9,517 nucleotides of DNA, taken from NCBI GenBank assembly GCA_018830605.1, contig JAHJRZ010000060.1:1-9517 (forward strand), given 5' to 3'. Made by a program: the position numbers and the translations under genes. Shown one piece after another: positions 4,542-9,517 of the stretch (positions are counted from its first letter, which is position 1; each line of letters opens with the position of its first letter). The notes below the pieces were generated by a model. That model saw only the letters and a program-made list of their open reading frames with translations. It was not told the origin of the DNA and ran no database searches. The stretch comes from Patescibacteria group bacterium (GTDB lineage: Bacteria > Patescibacteriota > UBA1384 > JAHJRZ01).

Positions 4542-5852
4542 TCAGAGGATAAGCATCGCGTCGCCAAAAGAATAAAAGCGATATTTCTTTTTGGTGGCTT
4601 GTTTGTATGCTTCGAGGAGGATTTTTATGCCGCTGTCATTGCGAGAAACCGCATTTTTTTTGTCATTGCGATGAGCCGCGGCGACGAAGCAATCTCTACG
4701 ACGTGAGATTGCCGCGCTCCCTGCCAGTCGCTCGCAATGACATTTATCCTCAATAAAAGCGCTCGCAAGCAGTAGCGGAGTAGAGTGGGGGAGATGAAAA
4801 TTAGTGATTAAGGCATCAACAAATTTAAATTTATAGCCAGGGGTAATGAATATTTTTGTCTCGCCGCTCTGCGTCTTTAAATAATAATTAGGTTTATTAG
4901 TAGGATATGGGGGAGTGATGGCGCAAGATTCTAATACTCGCGTCGTTGTCGTGCCCACAGCAATAATGCGACGGCCGTCGCTTTTTGCACGGTTTAATAT
5001 ATCAGCTGTATATTTGCTTAAATTAAACCATTCAGCGTGCATCTGGTGATCTTCGATCCGCTCTGCCCTAATCGGCATAAAGGTCCCCAACCCAATATGC
5101 AAGGTGATAAAAACAAATCTCACCCCCCGTTTTTTAAGACGATTAATTAATTTTTGTGTGAAGTGGAATCCGGCAGTCGGGGCCGCCACGCTCCCCTTTT
5201 TTTGAGCAAAAACCGTTTGGTAATATTTATTTTCTTGAAAAAGCTTGCGGAGATTACTGTTCGAGTGAGTCCGAGCGGAAGCGAGGACGAATCGAGAACT
5301 ATTGTCATTTTTAGTTCTCGACTCGCCGCGGCTCGCTCGAACAATATAGGGCGGAGTCGGCACTTCGCCGATCTTTTCAATGATACTCCAAAATGCGCGA
5401 TCGCGCTGATTGAAGTATATAACTTTCTGACCATTCTTGTCGACAATTCTACCTTGCAAATCTGACCCCGAGAAACTTACAAGGGTCCGTCCCTTGCAAC
5501 GGGTTAAGCAGAACCATTTTGAGTCATCTTTACTCAAATTTTTGAGCAAAAAAATTTCTTTCCCTTGATTAGTAATTAGTCGAGCCGGAATCACCTTAGT
5601 GTCATTCAGAACGACTACATCCCCTTTTCTAAGATATTTGCCGATATTATAAAAATGATCGTGAATAAAACTGTCAGGCTGAACTTGTTTCAGCATCTTA
5701 TTACTCACCTTTGCCCAACAGGATCCCGAAACAAGTTCGGGATGACAACTCGCTCTCTTTAAAACCAAAAGCCGAGAGCGGTCCCTCGGTTTTATCGACT
5801 CTTGAGCAATCAGTTCTTTCGGTAGATTATAGCCAAACGTTTTAGTCAGCAT
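4542..5852 (-). CDS. queA: S-adenosylmethionine:tRNA ribosyltransferase-isomerase QueA with three in-frame palindromic insertions
   Basis: QueA transfers and isomerises the ribosyl group of SAM onto preQ1 at tRNA position 34, giving epoxyqueuosine. Conserved blocks are all present and in order: FGYNLPKELIAQ (6-17), GDVVVLNDTKVIPARL (77-92), GEVPTPPYI (162-170), YYQTVFA (210-216), GSVAAPTAGFHF (220-231), FITLHIGLGTF (248-258), EDHQMHAEW (267-275), IAVGTTTTRVLES (297-309), FVDALITNFHLPHST (344-358), YRFYSFGDAMLIL (424-436). The protein has 436 residues against about 340-350 in the family. The surplus sits in three places, each coinciding with palindromic DNA: residues about 34-61, 171-200 and 371-408. 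These fall between conserved blocks, at positions that look like loops, and the reading frame is intact, so a functional enzyme is plausible. The start lies 3 nt after the bPH2 gene stop, suggesting coupling. QueH, which acts next in the pathway, is encoded three genes upstream. Confidence 0.96.
   Translation of the reverse strand: MLTKTFGYNLPKELIAQESIKPRDRSRLLVLKRASCHPELVSGSCWAKVSNKMLKQVQPDSFIHDHFYNIGKYLRKGDVVVLNDTKVIPARLITNQGKEIFLLKNLSKDDSKWFCLTRCKGRTLVSFSGSDLQGRIVDKNGQKVIYFNQRDRAFWSIIEKIGEVPTPPYIVRASRGESRTKNDNSSRFVLASARTHSNSNLRKLFQENKYYQTVFAQKKGSVAAPTAGFHFTQKLINRLKKRGVRFVFITLHIGLGTFMPIRAERIEDHQMHAEWFNLSKYTADILNRAKSDGRRIIAVGTTTTRVLESCAITPPYPTNKPNYYLKTQSGETKIFITPGYKFKFVDALITNFHLPHSTPLLLASAFIEDKCHCERLAGSAAISRRRDCFVAAAHRNDKKNAVSRNDSGIKILLEAYKQATKKKYRFYSFGDAMLIL
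4634..4742. repeat. Palindromic element inside queA, near the C-terminus (TGTCATTGCGA family)
   Basis: TGTCATTGCGATGAGCCGCG begins at 4661 and runs to GCAATCTC at 4696; the inverted partner begins GAGATTGCCGCGCTCC at 4705 and ends CTCGCAATGACA at 4742. Ends and centre (TGTCATTGCGA and GCAATCTC) pair perfectly and the middle is divergent. A further half-copy, TGTCATTGCGAGAAACCGCA, sits at 4634-4653. In queA it encodes residues about 371-408, including CHCERLAGSAAIS and RRDCFVAAAHRND, a peptide type I recall from repeats in many unrelated bacterial genomes (memory, not a search). Confidence 0.88.
5258..5345. repeat. Palindromic element inside queA, middle (GTTCGAG...TCGAGAACTA family)
   Basis: The left arm starts TGTTCGAGTGAGTCCGAGCG at 5258 and ends ATCGAGAACTA at 5301; the right arm starts TAGTTCTCGACTCGCCGCGG at 5312 and ends GCTCGAACAATA at 5345. 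The outer (about 8 bp) and inner (TCGAGAACTA) ends pair perfectly, and the left arm carries about 9 extra nt in its middle. It encodes residues about 171-200, between PPYI and YYQTVFA. The element is open in several frames, including a plus-strand frame running 5154-5465. Confidence 0.85.
5672..5747. repeat. Palindromic element inside queA, near the N-terminus (GAACTTGTTTC family)
   Basis: Two inverted copies of a unit that is itself palindromic. Copy one begins TGTCAGGCTGAACTTGTTTC at 5672, with an internal hairpin CTGAA/TTCAG; copy two ends AACAAGTTCGGGATGACA at 5747, with an internal hairpin CCCGAA/TTCGGG (5725-5741). The copies differ by compensated changes (CTGAA..TTCAG against CCCGAA..TTCGGG), so hairpin pairing is kept. 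It encodes residues about 34-61, including CHPELVSGS and KMLKQVQPD, a peptide pair I recall as a widespread repeat-derived tag (memory, not a search). Confidence 0.88.
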
Positions 5853-5855
5853 AAA

Positions 5856-6680
5856 TCAAAAATCTGCCCCTCCTCCTTTTTTTAAATCATCATGGCTAAC
5901 AGAGTTGTTATCTTCCCCGCCCAAACCCGCTTCAATGCCTTCGACTTTGGGCGGGGTTGTGGCGGGTCCGCCCGCCTGCAACCCGCCCAAACTATTTGAT
6001 TGTTGGCGGGTAGCATCTGCGGGCAGGTCTAATTGTTCCTCGGAGCTATTGGCGGATTTTTTTATCTCCGGTTTTGGCTCTTCTTTCTTATCATTTTCTC
6101 TCCGACTAGCAATTGATTCCCCAATCTCTCTAGCCTCCCTTTTTTCTTCTTTAAGAAGTGATTTTTGATGTAAATCAACTATCATTCTTGAGATACCATA
6201 AGGATCAGGCATAGATTTGAATTCAAAATTTCTGGCAGTACCCGCCGTTTGAACAAAAACCGTACCAAAGTGAAAAAAAGTGGGCAAAATCCCCCTGACT
6301 TCAGCATTGACATCTTCAATATCGGTCAAGTTGGCTTCGGCAACATCGCGGGAAAAAAGAACATTTTGGGCGATATCAACAATGCGAGAATCCGTCACAA
6401 TCATAATATCCAAGTAATAATCAATCCAGGCAGCTAAAAAAAAGCCCAAAACAAAAAGAAGATAAGTGCCTGAGAGCATAATCATTACTTTCTGCCCGGT
6501 TGGGTCAAGCTCCACAACTCCTCTCGCGGAGACTACCCAATAAACCAAAAAAGGCAGAACCGTCATAAAAAAAGCGAAAAGAAACATACCCAAAAAACTC
6601 AAAGGGTGGCGCCGGGTAAAAAAAATGACTTTTTCTCCCTTTTCTTGGCCTGGAAAAAACAATCTTTTTTTATTCCTCAT
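5856..6680 (-). CDS. Membrane protein with bacterial PH-like (bPH2) domain and repeat-derived C-terminal tail
   Basis: 274 residues. Two membrane segments (about 28-50 and 66-88) are followed by a bPH2/DUF304-type domain (about 90-170) with YYLDIMIVTDSRIVDIAQNV, DVAEANLTDIEDVNAEV and FFHFGTVFVQTAGTARNFEF. Such PH-like domains sit at the cytoplasmic membrane face; no enzymatic role is known and I assign none. After residue 172 comes a charged, probably coiled stretch (KEEKREAREIGESIASRRENDKK would fit), then a Gly/Pro/Ala tail (216-256) that coincides with nested GC-rich inverted repeats and looks repeat-derived, and a Gly-rich end. The gene starts 1 nt after the stop of the 61-residue membrane protein and ends 3 nt before queA, so the three are very probably co-transcribed and translationally coupled. 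Confidence 0.85.
   Translation of the reverse strand: MRNKKRLFFPGQEKGEKVIFFTRRHPLSFLGMFLFAFFMTVLPFLVYWVVSARGVVELDPTGQKVMIMLSGTYLLFVLGFFLAAWIDYYLDIMIVTDSRIVDIAQNVLFSRDVAEANLTDIEDVNAEVRGILPTFFHFGTVFVQTAGTARNFEFKSMPDPYGISRMIVDLHQKSLLKEEKREAREIGESIASRRENDKKEEPKPEIKKSANSSEEQLDLPADATRQQSNSLGGLQAGGPATTPPKVEGIEAGLGGEDNNSVSHDDLKKGGGADF
5915..6011. repeat. Nested GC-rich inverted repeats in the tail of the bPH2 gene
   Basis: CCCCGCCCAAA (5915-5925) and TTTGGGCGGGG (5946-5956) are perfect 11-bp inverted copies. GGGCGGGGTTG (5949-5959) pairs with CAACCCGCCC (5979-5988) around an inner hairpin GGCGGG/CCCGCC (5961-5966/5971-5976). ACCCGCC (5981-5987) pairs again with GGCGGGT (6005-6011). Several alternative hairpins share the same arms. 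This GC-rich block lies in otherwise AT-rich DNA and encodes a low-complexity tail. Confidence 0.7.
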
Positions 6681-6681
6681 C

Positions 6682-6867
6682 TTAAAAAAATAGTAGCGTA
6701 TAAAATGTTCCGATGATAATTACTAAACTAATCAAGCTGTAAACAATCATCATCAAATTGGTGGCGTCTCCGGTGTAGCCGTACTCGCGACAATGGTAAA
6801 AAGCCGCTATCGAAAAAATAAAAAAAACGACCAGAAAAGCGATATAACCTAAAATTATCCAAAGCAT
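6682..6867 (-). CDS. Small two-helix membrane protein
   Basis: A 61-residue protein I cannot assign to a named family. It has two hydrophobic helices (about 3-23 and 38-60) joined by a short polar turn, HCREYGYTGDAT, with one cysteine. AGGA lies 7 nt before the ATG, a good ribosome binding site. It begins 12 nt after queH stops, and its own stop is 1 nt from the bPH2 start, so it is embedded in the operon. The tight link with the bPH2 gene suggests the two proteins work together at the membrane; this is inferred from spacing only. Confidence 0.75.
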   Translation of the reverse strand: MLWIILGYIAFLVVFFIFSIAAFYHCREYGYTGDATNLMMIVYSLISLVIIIGTFYTLLFF

Positions 6868-6879
6868 AATCCTATCCTA

Positions 6880-7443
6880 TCATTCGCGTCTCTTTTCATC
6901 AAGAGAATAGATACAGCCGCAATAATTCTGCTCAAATAATTTATTTATTTTTGAGAGATGGCGCGAAGCGAGATAACCCTTGCGGAAGTCACGAAAATAA
7001 AAATCAACCCCTGCCTTAGAACCTACCTCTGAACCGATCTGCCAAAGAAGCGACTGATCTTGGTAGGGGCTGACAAGAAGGGTGGTCGTAAAATAATTAA
7101 ATTTTTTCTTTTTGGCAAGTTGGGCAGTCTCCCTTAAACGCAGAGCAAAACAGACCGCGCATCTTCTTTTTTTATCTTTTTCAATTTGACGATGATGTTC
7201 GCGTTCATAATTTAGAAGCGCCTCAAAATAATCTTTAACATCATATCCAGGCACAATAATTCTTTTTTTTATAATTTTAGCCCACTTCTTCATACTTTTT
7301 AATCTCCGCCGATATTCTTTAACTCCATGAATATTAGGATTATAAAAAAAACCTGTAATATTGAAACCATCATCAATCAGGGCTTTATAGACATAAGTCG
7401 AGCAGGGACCGCAGCAAGAATGGACGAGAATTTTTTTCTTCAT
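6880..7443 (-). CDS. queH: Epoxyqueuosine reductase QueH
   Basis: QueH (formerly DUF208) reduces epoxyqueuosine in tRNA to queuosine, replacing the unrelated cobalamin enzyme QueG. The 187-residue protein shows all family marks: HSCCGPCS at 8-15, YNPNIH..KEYRRRL at 34-48, RRCAVCFALRLRETA at 93-107, YFTTTLLVSPYQDQ at 117-130, DFRKGYLAS at 152-160, and YCGCIYS at 174-180. The cysteine pairs C10/C11, C95/C98 and C175/C177 are the family's iron-sulfur, metal and redox positions; all are present. Its ATG overlaps the ruvB TGA by 4 nt. QueA, which makes its substrate, is encoded three genes downstream. Confidence 0.95.
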   Translation of the reverse strand: MKKKILVHSCCGPCSTYVYKALIDDGFNITGFFYNPNIHGVKEYRRRLKSMKKWAKIIKKRIIVPGYDVKDYFEALLNYEREHHRQIEKDKKRRCAVCFALRLRETAQLAKKKKFNYFTTTLLVSPYQDQSLLWQIGSEVGSKAGVDFYFRDFRKGYLASRHLSKINKLFEQNYCGCIYSLDEKRRE

Positions 7444-8441
7444 AAATCTAAGTGTTCATAAGCTCTTTTAGTCAATACCCTTCCCCTTGGCGTGCGGTCA
7501 AGAAAACCTATTTGCATTAAATATGGCTCAATAACATCTTCAATTGTATCTTTGTCTTCACGCGAAGCAGAAGAGAGAGCCTCGAGCCCAACCGGTCCGC
7601 CGCTGAATTTTGAGGCAATAGCGATTAAAATCTCGCGATCAACTTCATCTAAGCCCAGCTCGTCAATCTCAAGAAGCTTCAAACCGTTCTTAGCCGTCTC
7701 AAGATCAATCTTCCCTTCAGCTTCGACCAAAGCAAAATCACGAACTCTTTTTAAAAGACGGTTGGCAATGCGCGGGGTTCGCCGGCTTCTTTGGCTAAGT
7801 TCGTAAGATGCTCTTTTATCTATCTTAATTTTGAGAATTTTGGCGCTGCGTCTAATAATCATATCTATCTCCTCTTCGCTGTAAAATCTTAAACGTTCTA
7901 TCACCCCAAATCTATCTCGAAGCGGAGATGATAAAGAAGCGACTTTAGTCGTCGCCCCAATCAAAGTGAATCTGGGCAGATCAAGACGCAAGATTCTCGC
8001 TCCTGTCCCTTTACCAATAATAATATCGAGCTTAAACTCCTCCATTGCCGGATAAAGAACCTCTTCAATTAATTTATTCAAGCGGTGAATCTCGTCAATA
8101 AATAGAATATCGCCTTCAGTCAAATTAGTTAAGATTGAAGCTAAATCTCCCGCTCGCTCGATCGCCGGGCCAGAGGTCGTTCGGATCGAGACCCTCATCT
8201 CGCAAGCGATTACATTAGCCAGAGTGGTCTTGCCGATCCCCGGCGGGCCAGACAAAAGAATGTGATCAACTGGTTCCCCTCTTTTTTTGGCCGCGGAAAT
8301 TAGAATTTCGAGATTTTTTTTAACCTTTTTCTGCCCTAAAAACTCATCCCATTTACGGGGCCGGAGAGTATTGTCAATCACAATCTCTTCAGTATCTGAC
8401 GATAATTCAGGAGATATAATTTTTTCTTTGGTTTCAGCCAT
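7440..8441 (-). CDS. ruvB: Holliday junction branch migration helicase RuvB
   Basis: RuvB is the AAA+ motor that, held by RuvA at a four-way junction, pumps DNA for branch migration. It has 333 residues, the normal family length. Seen in order: TLRPRKWDEFLGQ (25-37), Walker A GPPGIGKTT (65-73), TTSGPAIERAGDLA (88-101), Walker B LFIDEIHRL (113-121), the RuvB beta-hairpin region (about 125-155), sensor 1 IGATT (161-165), arginine finger region SPLRDRFG (172-179), sensor 2 TPRIANRLLKRVRDFA (222-237), and a winged-helix DNA-binding domain (about 265-333) with GGPVGLEALS and PYLMQIGFLDRTPRGR. It starts 6 nt after the ruvA stop, with an AGG about 9 nt upstream. No ruvC is visible in this window. 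Confidence 0.98.
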   Translation of the reverse strand: MAETKEKIISPELSSDTEEIVIDNTLRPRKWDEFLGQKKVKKNLEILISAAKKRGEPVDHILLSGPPGIGKTTLANVIACEMRVSIRTTSGPAIERAGDLASILTNLTEGDILFIDEIHRLNKLIEEVLYPAMEEFKLDIIIGKGTGARILRLDLPRFTLIGATTKVASLSSPLRDRFGVIERLRFYSEEEIDMIIRRSAKILKIKIDKRASYELSQRSRRTPRIANRLLKRVRDFALVEAEGKIDLETAKNGLKLLEIDELGLDEVDREILIAIASKFSGGPVGLEALSSASREDKDTIEDVIEPYLMQIGFLDRTPRGRVLTKRAYEHLDL

Positions 8442-8447
8442 ATTATT

Positions 8448-9029
8448 TTACCTGCCGAGGTTCTTCAATGCTTCTTTGACTCTTTCTTTAGGTTCTGTGA
8501 TGTTTCTCGGTACCATTCTTAAAGCCGCTTGGGCTTCGATCTGGTTGTAGCCGAGCCCGACTAATGCTTCCAAAACCTGCCTTGAAGGAGTCGAAGCAAT
8601 AGGTCTCATCCCCTCATACTCATCCTGCCCCTCGATTTTTTCAGCTAATTCACGGCAGATCTTAGCCGCAGCGCGGGCTCCGATCCCCTTGGCTGTCGCG
8701 ATCGTGGCCTCGTCTTGATAAACAATCAGCCGCTTTAATTCTTTGCCCTCAAAAGAAGACAAAAGGGTTAAAGCCGCTTTAGGCCCAACTCCAGAGACAT
8801 GAAGCATCATTTCAAACATCTCAAGATCAGCATAACTTTTAAAGCCATAAAGCTCATTTGAACGCTCAGTCTGATGATGATGAAGGTGAAGAGCTACTCT
8901 GCCCGATAATTCGTGGCACTTTTCAATCAACGGGATCGGGACAAAAATTTTATAGCCGACTCCATATGCCTCAACTACCATAAAATCATCTTTGACTAAT
9001 CGAATTCTTCCTTTGATAAAAGCAATCAT
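8448..9029 (-). CDS. ruvA: Holliday junction recognition protein RuvA
   Basis: RuvA forms tetramers on four-way junctions and loads RuvB. I take the ATG at 9029 as start (193 residues, MIAFIKGRI, the usual RuvA beginning). The upstream ATG at 9035 lies just after the Shine-Dalgarno, which has its proper 6-nt spacing only to 9029. Domains: N-terminal OB fold (1-63, ending in ERSNELYGFKS), helix-hairpin-helix region (71-125, with VSGVGPKAAL and AKGIGARAAAKICREL), an acidic linker (about 132-146), and domain III (about 147-193), which contacts RuvB (QVLEALVGLGYNQIEAQAAL). The second hairpin is slightly unusual, with KGIGARAAAKI in place of the common PGIGKKTAERI pattern. Confidence 0.97.
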   Translation of the reverse strand: MIAFIKGRIRLVKDDFMVVEAYGVGYKIFVPIPLIEKCHELSGRVALHLHHHQTERSNELYGFKSYADLEMFEMMLHVSGVGPKAALTLLSSFEGKELKRLIVYQDEATIATAKGIGARAAAKICRELAEKIEGQDEYEGMRPIASTPSRQVLEALVGLGYNQIEAQAALRMVPRNITEPKERVKEALKNLGR

Positions 9030-9035
9030 TGTCAT

Positions 9036-9042
9036 CTCCTTT
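9036..9042 (-). promoter_or_regulatory. Ribosome binding site of ruvA
   Basis: On the minus strand AAAGGAG (complement of 9036-9042) is 6 nt upstream of the ATG at 9029. It is the strongest Shine-Dalgarno noticed in the window and shows that the ATG at 9035, only 0 nt from it, is not the start. Confidence 0.75.
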
Positions 9043-9129
9043 GAAATTAATTGAAATTTATGGAAATTAAGTAGAAATTAATCGTCCGAACAATCAATTT
9101 CCCAATTTCTACCAATCTCAATAAATTTC
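9043..9129. repeat. GAAATT-array intergenic spacer with inverted symmetry
   Basis: GAAATT occurs at 9043, 9053, 9063 and 9074, about one helical turn apart, and its complement AATTTC at 9096, 9104 and 9124. GTAGAAATT (9071-9079) and AATTTCTAC (9104-9112) are a perfect 9-bp inverted pair. The block fills nearly all of the spacer between the ATP-grasp gene stop and ruvA. It may form a weak hairpin ending the upstream transcript, or be an AT-rich protein-binding or repeat spacer; no clear promoter is seen in it. Confidence 0.6.
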
Positions 9130-9131
9130 CG

Positions 9132-9517
9132 CTATTTACCAAATATCTCCCCGATATTTTTATTCCACCACCCTCTCTTCTCTTTTTCTTGCTTGGTTTT
9201 TTCGTTTTTAATCGTCTTATGCTTTTTTAATCTTCTTTTGTGTATTCTGTATCTTTTTTCTAAATAGATAATAATCTCCCCGGCAACATTAACGCCCGTA
9301 GCTTTAGAGAAACCTTTTAAACCAGGAGAAGAGTTCACTTCAAGGACTGCCGGTTTTTTCTTGCGATAAATGACATCAACTCCGGCAATATCATAATCCA
9401 AGGTTCTCGCCGCTTTGAGGGCAATACTCTTTAGCTCATTCGATAATTTCGCTTTTTCGGCTCTCGCTCCTTGAGCGATATTGGCGCGATACTCGCCCTT
9501 GGGGATGATTCGTTTCA
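9132..9517 (-). CDS. RimK-like ATP-grasp ligase, partial (N-terminus beyond the window)
   Basis: The last 127 residues are visible, starting at the first full codon at 9515 and ending in TAG. The segment is the C-terminal part of an ATP-grasp domain of the RimK/alpha-L-glutamate ligase type, which joins an amino acid such as glutamate to a carboxylate using ATP. Signatures: PKGEYRANIAQGARAEKAKL (5-24), IALKAARTLDYDIAGVDVIY (31-50) and the Mg/ATP-binding VLEVNSSPGLKGFSKATGVN (57-76). After residue 85 comes a highly basic tail (about 42 residues, many Lys and Arg) ending in WWNKNIGEIFGK, beyond the usual fold. A TTG at 9401 could look like a start, but the conserved sequence continues upstream, so it is internal. 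The substrate cannot be told from this fragment. Confidence 0.9.
   Translation of the reverse strand, partial: KRIIPKGEYRANIAQGARAEKAKLSNELKSIALKAARTLDYDIAGVDVIYRKKKPAVLEVNSSPGLKGFSKATGVNVAGEIIIYLEKRYRIHKRRLKKHKTIKNEKTKQEKEKRGWWNKNIGEIFGK

Noticed and set aside
4521..4706. Plus-strand 61-codon open frame with a peptide like VIAMSRGDEAIS
   Set aside because: It is another reading frame of palindromic insertion 3 in queA, not a gene; it supports the view that the element is open in several frames.
5154..5465. Plus-strand 103-codon open frame
   Set aside because: It is a shadow of queA and its second palindrome; queA conserved motifs cover the same DNA.
1881..5747. CRISPR array or retron-like element as an explanation for the repeats
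   Set aside because: The repeats are unrelated palindromes at single sites within coding genes, with no regular spacing, spacers, cas genes or reverse transcriptase.
9132..9401. TTG at 9401 as the start of an 89-residue protein
   Set aside because: The ATP-grasp homology continues upstream in the same frame to the window edge, so this is an internal leucine codon.

Overview
The window looks like a chromosomal segment of a Patescibacteria (Candidate Phyla Radiation) bacterium. This is an inference from several things: a short TsaB ending in the compact form common in that group, QueH for epoxyqueuosine reduction, a lamin-tail surface protein, a bPH2-type membrane protein, tightly packed genes, and AT-rich DNA with A/T-tract spacers. 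TAA, TAG and TGA are all used as stops (queA, ruvB, queH and tsaE end in TGA), so the UGA-glycine code of Gracilibacteria/Absconditabacteria does not apply. No tRNA, rRNA, CRISPR array or transposase gene was seen.

Layout. Left edge to 828, minus strand: the N-terminal part of a LytR-CpsA-Psr (LCP) cell-wall ligase, cut by the window edge. From 829 to 1000 is a divergent promoter region with two extended -10 boxes of identical sequence (TGATATAAT), one per strand. From 1001 to 1468 is the only plus-strand gene, an unrecognised 155-residue protein of about 50% GC with unusual codon use, closed by a strong hairpin terminator. From 1530 to the right edge all genes are on the minus strand. In transcription order they are: a RimK-like ATP-grasp ligase (partial), ruvA, ruvB, queH, a 61-residue membrane protein, a bPH2 membrane protein, queA, a secreted lamin-tail/OB-fold protein, tsaE and tsaB. 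From ruvA to queA the genes are spaced by 12 nt or less, or overlap by 4 nt, so they are probably one operon. Separate promoters may drive the lamin-tail gene and tsaE.

Functions. RuvAB is the Holliday-junction branch-migration motor. QueA and QueH are the last two steps of queuosine synthesis (tRNA position 34). TsaE and TsaB are two parts of the t6A machinery (tRNA position 37). The bPH2 protein, the two-TM protein, the lamin-tail protein and LCP are envelope proteins.

The most striking signal is a load of palindromic DNA elements sitting in frame inside conserved genes. queA carries three different ones, encoding about 96 extra residues; removing them gives roughly the normal 340-residue QueA. 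tsaB carries an exactly 45-bp (15-codon) palindrome. The tail of the bPH2 protein contains a nested GC-rich set of inverted repeats. These resemble Rickettsia palindromic elements in behaviour, but here at least four unrelated sequence families lie within about 4.1 kb.
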